Source of the DNA: Ferrovum sp.
GTDB taxonomy: Bacteria > Pseudomonadota > Gammaproteobacteria > Burkholderiales > Ferrovaceae
Assembly: GCA_019456405.1 (NCBI GenBank)
Contig: WJXM01000061.1
Span: 1 to 39,362 of the forward strand
Reading direction: 5' to 3'
DNA length: 39,362 nucleotides
The notes below the pieces were generated by a model. That model made no database searches. It was not told where the DNA came from and worked only from the letters and a program-made list of their open reading frames with translations. Position numbers and translations under genes: made by a program. This document shows, one piece after another, positions 16,951 through 25,715 of this stretch. Position 1 is the stretch's first letter, and each line of letters begins with the position of its first letter.

Positions 16951-19900
16951 AATTCTCCCTCGCCGTAGCCTATGCAGCAATCGCCGCCAGATTTCGAGGC
17001 AAACGCCATGCGCGCGTTGAGTTGTGTCACCAGACCTTCAGGAGTGAATGCGCCAATACCGAATTGCACACATCCAAACGAAGCGGTGAAGTTTCCGATC
17101 TCGCCCCCTGCCAGGGGGAATTTATGGATGCGGATGCGCAATCGCAACTTCTCGGCCACCCGTTCGGCCACAGATTGCGCAGTGCCGGTCAAAATCAGCA
17201 TGAAGGACGCTTCACTGGAACGGACCAGCACATCCCCTGCGCGGGTGACCGCATTCACCAACTCGACGATTTCCTTGAGTGCCGCCACGCCCCAATGCTG
17301 GCCATGTTTCTTCGTATAGAATCCGTAAGCATCCATCTGCCAGCCCACCAGTGAAAAGGTCTGGCCGTAACGTTCAGCGCGGTTGCATTCCTGCGCCAGA
17401 CGAAGTTGCCTGTAACGCAGATTGTAGCAACGCAATGCTCTGTCCATCAGTCGTGCCTGCACCGGATACAGCAATTCCATGGAGCGCAGTTCTCGCAACA
17501 AATCGGCGCGACCGGTGGCCCCCTTGGTCAGGACCTTTTCCACTTCCTGTCCAAGCCGCATGACCTCTTCGCGCGTCAAGTCCTTGGCCGAGAAAATGAC
17601 GACCGGAATATCGCGGGCTGTGGGATGGCGCTTCAATTCCTCCACCACCTCAAATCCGCTGACGCCCGGCATCATCAGATCCAGTATGATCAGATCCGGA
17701 TCGTGTTCGATGGCTGCCTGAATGCCATCACGTCCATTGGCAGCCAGCAGGAGGCGATAGCCCTGGCCGCGGAGACATTCCCTGATGTATTCGCGCACAC
17801 TGACCTCGTCGTCGATCACCAGCACCGTCATGCCTGGCGCATGCGGGCTGTGACGCCCGTGACGGCCGATCAGATTCACCAGATCATTCTTGCTCACCTG
17901 CTTGTCCATGGTATCGACGGTACCGAGCGAGAAACTGGGTGACTCGGCGTCGCCGCCAAGCAACACGAGCGGAACATGACGGGTGGCCTTGCGCGAGCGC
18001 AGCAGGTGCAATTGGCGATAAATGTCCACGGGGTCGTCCGGTATGCCGACGATGATCAGGAAAGGACATTTTTCTTCCGCCAGAAGTTCGACATGGCTCA
18101 GATCGGTCATTTCACCCATATATCCTTCTTCCCGCAACAGTAAGGATACTGCGGCAGCACGAGCCTTATTGTCATCGACGATCAGAATGACCGGCAACTC
18201 CACCAACTCGGGAAGGTCTTCCTCGACGACTTCCATGAGCGCCCAAGATTCGGGCTTTTCCGTTTGCCCCTCTGCGGGTATCATCACCTCACCTTCGACC
18301 GCCACCATCCGTACCGGGAGCGTAAAGACGAACAGGCTGCCTGCGCCTGGCTTGCTCTCCACCCGGATGGCCCCCCCCTGTATCTCCAGCAAGCGACGCA
18401 CCAATGTCAGCCCCAGTCCGGTGCCGCCGAACTCGCGCGTCAATCCGCCCTCGCCCTGAACAAATGGCTGAAAAATACGCTCGAGATCGGCCGGATCGAT
18501 GCCTATACCGCTGTCTCGCACCCAGCCCTCGAACATGGCATGGGTATCGTCGCCCTTGATGGTGAAGCCTACTTCGATACTCCCCCCCTCCGGCGTGAAC
18601 TTAATGGCATTTCCCATCAGGTTGACCCACACTTGTTGCAATTTACCAGCATCGAGATATGCGGGGCGATCTTCTTCAGGTAGGACGAGACTGACTTCCA
18701 GTTTCTTACTGTCCAGCAGTGGCCTGAGATGATTGACCATGAATTTGAGGATAGTGCCCGGTATTGCAGGTTCCTGATGGATCTCCAGCATGCCCGCCTC
18801 GATCTTGGACAGATCCAGCAGACTGTTGATCAACTCCAGCAAGCGCTTGCCGCTGACATTGATGTATTCCACATATTCCTTGTGTTTGGCTGGCAATTCC
18901 TTAGATTTCACGAGAAGCAGGTCAGAAAAACCGATAATTGCATTCAAGGGCGTACGCAATTCATGACTGGTGTTGGCCAGGAATTGGTTTTTTGCCTCGC
19001 TGGCAAGGCGCAACTCGTCATTCATCAGTTCCAGTTCGATTTCATGGCCGCGCAGCAGGCGGTTGGCGTTATTGAGTTCGCTTGTGCGCGCGATCACACG
19101 ATTTTCCAGTTCGGCATTGGCCTCCTGCAGGTGTTCGAACTGTTGCGCGTTGGATAAAGCCACGGCGCAACCCGATGCCAGCATTCGCACTGCCGATTCA
19201 TCATCATCAGAAAATGGGCGCCCCCCTTTCTTGTCCGTCAGATACAACGCCCCGATCATCTTGCCGGCAAACTCGATCGGAACACCGAGGAATGTGGTCA
19301 TGTGCGGATGACCTTCCGGATAGCCGATGGATTTCGAATGGTTGGCGATATTTTCCGCACGTATCACATGACGGTCATTCCACAGGAGCCCGAGCAAACC
19401 CAGTCCCTGTGGCGAATGACCTTGAAGTTTCTCCCGTTGGACATCGTCCATCCCCAGGGGAACGAACTGTTTCTCGCCATCCTTCAGGTAAGACAGCATG
19501 GCATAACGCGCATCCGTCAATTGCATCGCCAGTTCACCGATCTTCCTGAGCACCACCTCGTCGACCAATTCGCGGGACAGACCGATGATGGCTTCGTAAA
19601 TGATCGCCTGCTGGGTCGCCTTCTGCTGCAGGTGGCTCACCAGTTCGTTGAACATGTGCGCAAGACTTCCCAGTTCATCGGTGCGATCCAGCGTCACGCG
19701 GTAGGAGTGGTCCCCCTCCAGTTCGATCTTTTTCGCGCCAGCCCGCAGCAGACCGATGGGTCGGATCACCTCGCGGTTCAACAACCACAACAGCAACACT
19801 CCCGTCAACAGGATGACCACGGCAACCGACCAGAAGATTTTGCTGCGTTGATCGGCAAAGGCCCGGGTCAAGGCGCTTGTCGGCACGGACAATTCGAGCA

Positions 19901-20435
19901 CGCCGCGCACGGGATTCGCTGGGGTTCCATCATAGCCGTGGCATTGCAGGCAAGCGTACTCGATACGGATGGGAAACAGCAGGGTCAGGCGACCGTCTTC
20001 GATGACCCTCGTCTCGGTTCCGCCGGCGGCCACGATGAACGATTTCCTGAGGGACGGTGGCAAGGTTTCCGGTTTGATCTCCCGATCATGGTGCGCAAAG
20101 CGTTTCTTGCCCAGCCAATCGTCAACATGATCGATGGTGGCGTTGTCCACGAAAGCCTCGGTACCGTCGCGGCGGTAGATGCGTACATCAGTGAAGTCGG
20201 TCGTCTGCCTGACACGCTTCAACCAATCGTGCGCGATCGGCCCCTCGCCGGCCAGCATGATGGATTTCAGGCTGGCTTCCAGCGCCAGCGCTGATTGGTC
20301 GGTGGATCGCTCTGCCTGCTCCATCATGTACTGGCGCTCGCTGCGGTCGAGCCAGGTCAGTTCGCCGACCAGCAGCAGGGTCAGGACCGTGCCCAGAATG
20401 GCGCTCAACCGCAAACCCAGCCGTGATCTGAACAT
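16947..20435 (-). CDS. Hybrid histidine kinase with periplasmic CxxCH, GAF, two receivers and degenerate GGDEF-like domain
   Basis: Membrane sensor kinase of 1162 residues. Order: transmembrane helix about 8-28; periplasmic domain to about 198 with CLQCH at 162-166, a predicted c-type heme site in a DUF3365-like sensor; helix about 199-219; HAMP about 220-273; GAF about 285-430; coiled coil; HisKA with His491 in NTSHELRTPLNAIIGF; HATPase with NLMGNAIKF, DSGIGID and GGTGLGL; receiver 1 about 749-860; receiver 2 about 869-980; GGDEF-like fold about 1012-1160. Receiver 1 has Gly797 where the phosphoacceptor Asp should be; receiver 2 keeps Asp919. The last domain has SSEASF in place of the GGDEF signature, so it should not make cyclic-di-GMP. 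Start chosen at MFRSRLG because GGGAGGTGA lies 7 bases upstream. Confidence 0.93.
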   Translation of the reverse strand: MFRSRLGLRLSAILGTVLTLLLVGELTWLDRSERQYMMEQAERSTDQSALALEASLKSIMLAGEGPIAHDWLKRVRQTTDFTDVRIYRRDGTEAFVDNATIDHVDDWLGKKRFAHHDREIKPETLPPSLRKSFIVAAGGTETRVIEDGRLTLLFPIRIEYACLQCHGYDGTPANPVRGVLELSVPTSALTRAFADQRSKIFWSVAVVILLTGVLLLWLLNREVIRPIGLLRAGAKKIELEGDHSYRVTLDRTDELGSLAHMFNELVSHLQQKATQQAIIYEAIIGLSRELVDEVVLRKIGELAMQLTDARYAMLSYLKDGEKQFVPLGMDDVQREKLQGHSPQGLGLLGLLWNDRHVIRAENIANHSKSIGYPEGHPHMTTFLGVPIEFAGKMIGALYLTDKKGGRPFSDDDESAVRMLASGCAVALSNAQQFEHLQEANAELENRVIARTSELNNANRLLRGHEIELELMNDELRLASEAKNQFLANTSHELRTPLNAIIGFSDLLLVKSKELPAKHKEYVEYINVSGKRLLELINSLLDLSKIEAGMLEIHQEPAIPGTILKFMVNHLRPLLDSKKLEVSLVLPEEDRPAYLDAGKLQQVWVNLMGNAIKFTPEGGSIEVGFTIKGDDTHAMFEGWVRDSGIGIDPADLERIFQPFVQGEGGLTREFGGTGLGLTLVRRLLEIQGGAIRVESKPGAGSLFVFTLPVRMVAVEGEVMIPAEGQTEKPESWALMEVVEEDLPELVELPVILIVDDNKARAAAVSLLLREEGYMGEMTDLSHVELLAEEKCPFLIIVGIPDDPVDIYRQLHLLRSRKATRHVPLVLLGGDAESPSFSLGTVDTMDKQVSKNDLVNLIGRHGRHSPHAPGMTVLVIDDEVSVREYIRECLRGQGYRLLLAANGRDGIQAAIEHDPDLIILDLMMPGVSGFEVVEELKRHPTARDIPVVIFSAKDLTREEVMRLGQEVEKVLTKGATGRADLLRELRSMELLYPVQARLMDRALRCYNLRYRQLRLAQECNRAERYGQTFSLVGWQMDAYGFYTKKHGQHWGVAALKEIVELVNAVTRAGDVLVRSSEASFMLILTGTAQSVAERVAEKLRLRIRIHKFPLAGGEIGNFTASFGCVQFGIGAFTPEGLVTQLNARMAFASKSGGDCCIGYGEGEL

Positions 20436-20442
20436 ACCCGCA

Positions 20443-21048
20443 TCACCTCCCATGGCTGCGTTGCCCCCGCGGTTCGTCAGAACAGACGACCGGTGAAGCC
20501 AGACATGCGCCGACGATGTCCAGAAGTCGGCGTGCTTCCACGGGTTTGGGCAATAGGGCAGCCACCCCGGCGGATCGCGCGGCCCGCACGACATCCGGCC
20601 GATCAAAGAGCGCAGTGACCACAACGATCGCCATGTCATCGTGATCGGGATCAGCCCTGATGCGGTTCAGCACCTCCAAACCATCGATGCCGGGCATGAG
20701 AATGTCCAGCACCAGCACATCCGGTCGCCACGCGCCAATCCGCATCAATCCCGTATACCCATCGTGAACACATTGGATGTTCAAAGGGGAATCGGCCTGT
20801 TCCAGCACGGCACTGAGCAAAGTGCACTCGGAAGGATCATCATCGACGATGAGCACGCGCGCCGGTGTCGTCTTGCGCCTGCCCGGGATCGGCAGGCCCT
20901 TCGCCTGCATGAAAGCGTAAAGACCGTCTTTCGAAATGCGCCAGTGGCCGCCGGGGGTACGAATTCCCTGCAAGTCACCGCTGTTTATCCAGCGTTTGAC
21001 GGTATTCAGACCTACGCCGAGTAGGCGCGCTGCTTCCCCTGTTGTCAT
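20443..21048 (-). CDS. HTH (excisionase/BldC-like)-receiver regulator
   Basis: A 201-residue protein with a DNA-binding domain first and a receiver second, the reverse of most response regulators. The N-terminal winged helix MTTGEAARLLGVGLNTVKRW followed by GIRTPGGHWRIS is the MerR/excisionase (HTH_17) type. The receiver at about 65-180 has VLIVDDDPSECTLL, phosphoacceptor Asp in DVLVLDILMPGIDG, Thr in IVVVTALFD and Lys in ALLPKPVEAR, so it is complete. It is 7 bases upstream of the hybrid kinase and likely its cognate output, regulating the divergent MCP or its own promoter. A 10-base tandem repeat lies 20-40 bases before its start codon. Confidence 0.9.
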   Translation of the reverse strand: MTTGEAARLLGVGLNTVKRWINSGDLQGIRTPGGHWRISKDGLYAFMQAKGLPIPGRRKTTPARVLIVDDDPSECTLLSAVLEQADSPLNIQCVHDGYTGLMRIGAWRPDVLVLDILMPGIDGLEVLNRIRADPDHDDMAIVVVTALFDRPDVVRAARSAGVAALLPKPVEARRLLDIVGACLASPVVCSDEPRGQRSHGR

Positions 21049-21068
21049 ATCCCTGATCCGCGTTCATG

Positions 21069-21088
21069 AAATTTACAAAAATTTACAA
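21069..21088. repeat. Two tandem copies of AAATTTACAA
   Basis: Two perfect head-to-tail copies of a 10-base unit (21069-21078 and 21079-21088) in the AT-rich 178-base gap between the HTH-receiver gene and the MCP gene. The spacing equals about one helical turn, and small MerR/BldC-type HTH proteins are known to bind direct repeats, so this is a candidate operator for the adjacent regulator. Confidence 0.6.
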
Positions 21089-21226
21089 CTTCCTCAACTA
21101 TAGTATAACGAATAATATAGATATTATGGACACTTTGGACAGATTGTGTGTAAAATTCCTCCACTCTGTCGGGGTGTTCGTACAACGTAAACAAAACGTC
21201 CAACAGTTTCCCAATAATGAGATCCC

Positions 21227-22828
21227 ATGAAACACGCCATCGCGTTCAAAATCCAACTGGCTGTTCAATCCATCCTGATGCTGGTCGGCATTGCCGTTGC
21301 GGTGTCTTTCTATAGTGTCGAAAAGGGTTCGATGCGTCTGGACGAACAGGGCAAGATCGAGGTATTGGCCGATGGCGTGATCAACGGGGCCAACATGCTC
21401 ATGCTCAACGGGATCATCAGCGATGTGGAGCAGAGGAAACTCTTCATCCGAAAGATGGGTTCGAGCGAAAATGTCAAATCTCTGCGACTGATCAGGAACA
21501 AGTTGGTACAAGCGCAGTTCGGCATGGGATTACCGGAAGAGCAACCCGTCGGAGACGAAGAAAGACAATCCCTGGATGACGGAAAGGTGCGCTTCAGGGT
21601 CAACGGCAATCTGCTGCACGGGATCATCCCTTACACCGAAAGCCACAATTTCAGGGGGACCGACTGCCTGATGTGCCACGTCGTACCGGTTGGCTATCAC
21701 AATGGCGCTTCGGTCATCGACCTGGACATCTCGGGCGACCAGACCAAACTTGAACGGCTGGCCTGGACCTCCGTTGCCGTCGTGGTCATCGTTCAAGGCC
21801 TCCTATGGCTGCTGATCCGCTTCATTCTCACCGTGCTCGTGTCGGCGCCCGCACACAGAATGCAGACGACGATCCAGGAAATCGCAAAGACCGGCGATTT
21901 CACGATGCGTGCCGATGTACATTCCGAAGACGAGATCGGGCAGACAAGTCGTGCGTTCAACGATCTCATGGCGAATCTGCAGCAATCTTTCCGCCATGTG
22001 CATGAAGGCATCGAGAAACTGGCCGAATCGTCCCATGGACTTTCGGTGTCGTCGCATGAGGTTGCGACCGGCTCATCGCATCAAAGCGAAGCTACTGCCG
22101 CGATGGCGGCAACCGTAGAGCAGATCGTGGTCAGCATCAGCCACATTTCCGAAGGGAGCCAGGAGGCAATGAAGCTTTCACGGCACTCTGGCGAACTTTC
22201 CGAGCAGGGGAGCAAGATCATCCACCGCGCTTCGGAAGAAATGAAACGGATCGCCGACGTTGCGAAAGCCACTGCCCTGTCCATAGAAAATCTCGGAAAG
22301 CAGTCGACCAAGATTTCATCCATCGTCGAGGTCATCAAGGAAATCGCGGACCAGACCAACCTGCTCGCCTTGAACGCCGCCATCGAAGCGGCGCGAGCCG
22401 GAGAGTTGGGAAGAGGTTTTGCCGTAGTAGCGGATGAGGTTCGCAAACTGTCCGAAAGAACCAGTTTGGCAACCGCTGAAGTGGCACAGATGATCGATAC
22501 CATGCAGCAGGCTTCAAAAATATCCGTAGACAGCATGGCCACCATGGTCAACCAGGTTCACGAAGGCGTGAAATTGGCCGAACAAGCAGGCGAAGCCATC
22601 AACCAGATCAAGACGGGGTCCGGGCAGACAGCTGACACGGTCGGTGAGATATCCACTGCCTTGAACGAGCAAACCGCCGCAAGCAACGACATCGCCACGC
22701 ATATCGAAAGGATCTCGCAATTGACGGAGAGAAACAGTACCGCAGCAGAAACCACCGCCGACGCCGCAGGTCACCTCGAACGCCTGGCCGATGATATGCG
22801 TACCACAATCAACCGGTTCAAAATTTGA
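21227..22828 (+). CDS. Methyl-accepting chemotaxis protein with periplasmic CxxCH heme motif
   Basis: Membrane chemoreceptor of 533 residues. Transmembrane helices at about 9-29 and 180-205 flank a periplasmic sensor of about 150 residues containing CLMCH at 147-151, a predicted covalent heme c site. HAMP follows (about 205-258), then a long coiled-coil signalling domain whose hairpin tip [20 protein letters not shown] (about 372-391) and [16 protein letters not shown] are classic. It should sense redox state or a heme ligand (O2, NO, CO, or a sulfur species) and drive CheA; no CheA or CheW is in the window. No pentapeptide tether is seen at the C-terminus. It is divergent from the hybrid kinase operon and followed by an HD-GYP gene 20 bases on. 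Confidence 0.94.
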   Translation: MKHAIAFKIQLAVQSILMLVGIAVAVSFYSVEKGSMRLDEQGKIEVLADGVINGANMLMLNGIISDVEQRKLFIRKMGSSENVKSLRLIRNKLVQAQFGMGLPEEQPVGDEERQSLDDGKVRFRVNGNLLHGIIPYTESHNFRGTDCLMCHVVPVGYHNGASVIDLDISGDQTKLERLAWTSVAVVVIVQGLLWLLIRFILTVLVSAPAHRMQTTIQEIAKTGDFTMRADVHSEDEIGQTSRAFNDLMANLQQSFRHVHEGIEKLAESSHGLSVSSHEVATGSSHQSEATAAMAATVEQIVVSISHISEGSQEAMKLSRHSGELSEQGSKIIHRASEEMKRIADVAKATALSIENLGKQSTKISSIVEVIKEIADQTNLLALNAAIEAARAGELGRGFAVVADEVRKLSERTSLATAEVAQMIDTMQQASKISVDSMATMVNQVHEGVKLAEQAGEAINQIKTGSGQTADTVGEISTALNEQTAASNDIATHIERISQLTERNSTAAETTADAAGHLERLADDMRTTINRFKI

Positions 22829-22848
22829 GCCCGACAGAGGCAATGGGG

Positions 22849-23937
22849 ATGACATCCTTTGTGGGAACCTTGGCGGACGATGCCCGGAGTCGGGTACTCG
22901 TCGTGGATGACGATGCGCAGACCCGTCATCTGCTCGAGATCCTGCTTCAAAGCGAAGGGCTCGAAACGGTTCTGGCCGAAAATGGGCAACAGGCTCTGGA
23001 AATCGTAAAGACCTTCAAACCCCACCTGGTCCTTCTGGATCTGATGATGCCTGGCATGACAGGATTCGAGGTGGTCAAAAAACTCAAAAGGGATTCAGAT
23101 ACCCGATCGATCCCGATCATCCTGGTCAGCGCTTTGGAAGACAGGGCTTCGCGTTTGCAAGGTCTGAAGGCTGGGGCCGAAGAATTCCTCACCAAACCCA
23201 TCGACCACATGGACCTGCAAATTCGTGTACGCAATCTGCTGCAACTGAAGAAATTCAACGATTTTTTGGAAAGTCACAACCAGATACTGGAAACCAAGGT
23301 GCAGGAGCGCACCAATGCATTGCGTGAATCTTTCGTCGAATCGATATTCACCCTTATCCGCGCTGCGGAATTTCGTGATGACGAAACGGGCGAGCATGTA
23401 AAGAGAATCAGCCATTACAGCCATGAACTGGCGAAACAAATGGGACTGGACAAGGAATTCTGTGAACTCATTTTTTACGCCAGCCCCATGCACGATATCG
23501 GGAAAATTGGCATTCCTGACCATGTCCTGCTGAAGACCGGAAGTTTGGAGCGCGCCGAATGGACGATCATGAAAAGTCATACCACCATTGGAGCCAAAAT
23601 TCTGGCAAATAATTCTTCCCCTTACCTGAAGATGGGGTACGACATTGCCTTGGGTCACCATGAACGCTGGGACGGCAGCGGTTATCCCGGCGGTCTCAGG
23701 GGAGAGGCGATTCCCTTGCCGGCGCGGATCATGCAACTCGCGGATGTCTACGATGCCCTGCGCAGCAAACGCCCCTATAAGCCTGCATTCGAGCATGCAA
23801 AAGCCATTGACATCATTCTCAAAGGGGATGGGCGCACCCTGCCCTCTCATTTCGACCCGGCAGTATTGGAGGCATTCCATCGCCGAACAGACACCATGGA
23901 AGAAATATTCACCGGCAACTGTGAACATGTACCGTGA
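22849..23937 (+). CDS. Receiver-HD-GYP cyclic-di-GMP phosphodiesterase
   Basis: A 362-residue RpfG-like response regulator. Receiver at about 15-130 with VLVVDDDAQTRHLL, phosphoacceptor Asp64 (VLLDLMMPGMTG) and Lys116 (FLTKPID). A coiled linker leads to the HD-GYP domain (about 160-350) with His215-Asp216 in SPMHDIGKIGIPDHVLLK and the signature HHERWDGSGYPGGLRGEAIP. These metal and substrate residues are intact, so it should hydrolyse cyclic-di-GMP. I chose the ATG at 22849 with AGAGG 8 bases upstream; an ATG at 22843 or a TTG overlapping the MCP stop are alternatives. It is co-transcribed with the MCP, so receptor output and second-messenger turnover may be linked. Confidence 0.93.
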   Translation: MTSFVGTLADDARSRVLVVDDDAQTRHLLEILLQSEGLETVLAENGQQALEIVKTFKPHLVLLDLMMPGMTGFEVVKKLKRDSDTRSIPIILVSALEDRASRLQGLKAGAEEFLTKPIDHMDLQIRVRNLLQLKKFNDFLESHNQILETKVQERTNALRESFVESIFTLIRAAEFRDDETGEHVKRISHYSHELAKQMGLDKEFCELIFYASPMHDIGKIGIPDHVLLKTGSLERAEWTIMKSHTTIGAKILANNSSPYLKMGYDIALGHHERWDGSGYPGGLRGEAIPLPARIMQLADVYDALRSKRPYKPAFEHAKAIDIILKGDGRTLPSHFDPAVLEAFHRRTDTMEEIFTGNCEHVP

Positions 23938-23946
23938 ACATGTACC
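23921..23946. repeat. Tandem 13-base duplication at HD-GYP stop codon
   Basis: GTGAACATGTACC occurs twice in immediate succession at 23921-23933 and 23934-23946. The first copy encodes the last residues; the TGA stop is made at the junction. Without the second copy the reading would run to a TAA after the same residues, so the protein is unchanged. This looks like a recent replication-slippage event. Confidence 0.85.
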
Positions 23947-23947
23947 G

Positions 23948-23963
23948 TAATAATGCGTTATTA
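23948..23963. terminator. Small AT-rich inverted repeat after HD-GYP gene
   Basis: TAATAA-TGCG-TTATTA is a perfect 6-base stem with a 4-base loop, 10 bases after the stop codon. The stem is weak and has no T-run, so it is a poor intrinsic terminator. It may be only the boundary between the signalling pair and the transglutaminase genes that start at 24007. Confidence 0.25.
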
Positions 23964-24006
23964 TCAAAGAAATATCGATGTATCTGCGTAGTTAAGGAAT
24001 TTGTCG

Positions 24007-24804
24007 ATGTGGCTCCGCACAGGATGCAGCATTACCTTTGAGGTAAGCGTAGCGACGCCATTCATTCTCATGCTGCGTCCGCGTAGCGGGATACAGCAAT
24101 GGGTGGCGCGGGAGTCCTATACGTTGAGGCCCAGTGTGCCTGTCATTGAATATACCGATAACTTTGGCAATCTTTGCCAGCGCCTGGTGGCGCCACCAGG
24201 CGAGTTTTCCATCCATACTTCTGCGGATATTTTGATCACCGATGGCATCGACGTAGGACCCGGTGCGCCATTCGAGGACATACAAAACTTGCCCGACTCA
24301 GTGCTCACCTATCTTTTGCCAACGCGTTATTGCGAATCGGACAAGTTTATAGACCTGGGCCGGGAAATCGTGGCAGGTGCGGCACCTGGGTATGATCAGG
24401 TCGCTGCCATAGAAACCTGGATACGTGGAACCATCCGCTTTAATCCATACTCCACACACTTTCAGTTATCTGCAGTCGAAGTGAATGAACAGCGCGAGGG
24501 CGTATGTCGTGAATTGGCGCATTTGGGTATCGCCCTATGCCGTGGCCTGTGTATCCCGGCACGTATGGTTGTAGGTTATTTGCATCAACTTGAGCCCATG
24601 GATTTTCATGCATGGTTTGAAGCATACGTGGGTGGTCGCTGGTACACTTTTGATGCAACGCAGCCCAGTCCCATAGGCGGACGTGTCACCGTGGCTTATG
24701 GGCGGGACGCCGCCGACGTGGCGGTATTCAATCAGTTTGGCCCGGCGTTATACCCTCGGGAACTGTCGGTTCACGTTGAAATGTTGGATTGGGCTCCGGA
24801 ATAA
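24007..24804 (+). CDS. Transglutaminase-like cysteine protease-fold protein
   Basis: A 265-residue transglutaminase-like protein. The Cys-His-Asp triad is visible: Cys167 in [19 protein letters not shown], His201 in [13 protein letters not shown] and Asp216 in WYTFDATQP. The N-terminal about 120 residues form a beta-rich domain like those in bacterial transglutaminase-family proteins of Anbu loci. No signal peptide is seen, so it is likely cytoplasmic. AAGGA lies 8-9 bases before the ATG; a TTG two codons upstream is possible. It overlaps the following transglutaminase gene by one base (TAATG). Whether it cleaves, hydrolyses or ligates amides is unknown. Confidence 0.87.
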   Translation: MWLRTGCSITFEVSVATPFILMLRPRSGIQQWVARESYTLRPSVPVIEYTDNFGNLCQRLVAPPGEFSIHTSADILITDGIDVGPGAPFEDIQNLPDSVLTYLLPTRYCESDKFIDLGREIVAGAAPGYDQVAAIETWIRGTIRFNPYSTHFQLSAVEVNEQREGVCRELAHLGIALCRGLCIPARMVVGYLHQLEPMDFHAWFEAYVGGRWYTFDATQPSPIGGRVTVAYGRDAADVAVFNQFGPALYPRELSVHVEMLDWAPE

Positions 24805-25658
24805 TGCAGAGACTGCGCATCAAACATCAGACGGAATATATTTTCTCCACTCAGGTGATACTCAACACACACAGACTCTTGTTGCGCCCGCGTGAAGGAC
24901 ATGACGTGCGTATAGAGACGTCCAAACTTGAAATTGCACCTGCCTATACAATCAAATGGCAGAGTGATGTGTTTGATAATTCTCTGGCAGTCGTAAACTT
25001 TCTGGAGCGATCTGATGTATTGAGCATTGCCAGCGAAGTCGTTATTCAGCATTACGCAACGGCGCCCTATGACTTTCTGCTTGAAGATTATGCAGTGAAT
25101 TATCCTTTTATTTACGCCGTGGAGGATCAAATTGATCTGGCGGCCTTTCGTCAGCCAATTTTTATCAACGACAGCCAACCCATTAATGACTGGCTGCAAC
25201 AAGTGAATTTGAAAGGCCTGGGGACTTTCCCCTTGCTGGTAAAGTTGAATCAGGCAATCAGTCGTCAATTTCGGTATCAAACGAGAGAGGAAGCCGGCGT
25301 TCAGTCACCCGCACAGACGTTGGCCCAGCGTAGCGGTTCCTGTCGCGATTACGCAACGCTTTTTATTGAGACCTGTCGCTATCTGGGCTTGGCCAGCCGC
25401 TTTGTCAGCGGCTACTTACATGCACCGGCGACTGAGGCGGGACATGCCATGACCCATGCATGGGCGGAGATATACCTGCCAGGCACAGGATGGAAGGGTT
25501 TTGATCCAACCTCCGGCGAGGTGACCGGCAACCGGCATATTGCAGTTGCGGTTGCGCGCAACCCCGAAGTCGTACCCCCCGTCTCCGGAAGCTTCATCGG
25601 GCCCAATGCGGTAATACCGATAATGCGGGTAAACGTGCAGGTGAATTTGCTTGCCTGA
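24804..25658 (+). CDS. Second transglutaminase-like protein
   Basis: A 284-residue protein with the N-terminal transglutaminase-associated domain (IKHQTEYIFSTQVILNTHRLLLRPR, shown in parts as TEYIF and RLLLRP) and a core domain with Cys180 in RSGSCRDYATLF, His218 in AMTHAWAEIYLPGTGW and Asp234 in GFDPTSGEVTGN. These are the standard motifs of the transglutaminase family found with alpha-E and ATP-grasp genes. The start is the ATG overlapping the previous stop, indicating coupling. It converges on the large transglutaminase/DUF2126 gene with a 57-base gap, so this pair is transcribed towards the Anbu operon. Confidence 0.9.
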   Translation: MQRLRIKHQTEYIFSTQVILNTHRLLLRPREGHDVRIETSKLEIAPAYTIKWQSDVFDNSLAVVNFLERSDVLSIASEVVIQHYATAPYDFLLEDYAVNYPFIYAVEDQIDLAAFRQPIFINDSQPINDWLQQVNLKGLGTFPLLVKLNQAISRQFRYQTREEAGVQSPAQTLAQRSGSCRDYATLFIETCRYLGLASRFVSGYLHAPATEAGHAMTHAWAEIYLPGTGWKGFDPTSGEVTGNRHIAVAVARNPEVVPPVSGSFIGPNAVIPIMRVNVQVNLLA

Positions 25659-25715
25659 CCCGCCAGCGCCTGCCCATAAGGGACCTCCATTGGAGAGGGG
25701 GTCATTGAACTCTCG

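Noticed and set aside
16947-17350. Active diguanylate cyclase domain at the end of the hybrid kinase
   Set aside because: The GGDEF signature is absent (SSEASF at the corresponding place), so catalytic activity is not supported.
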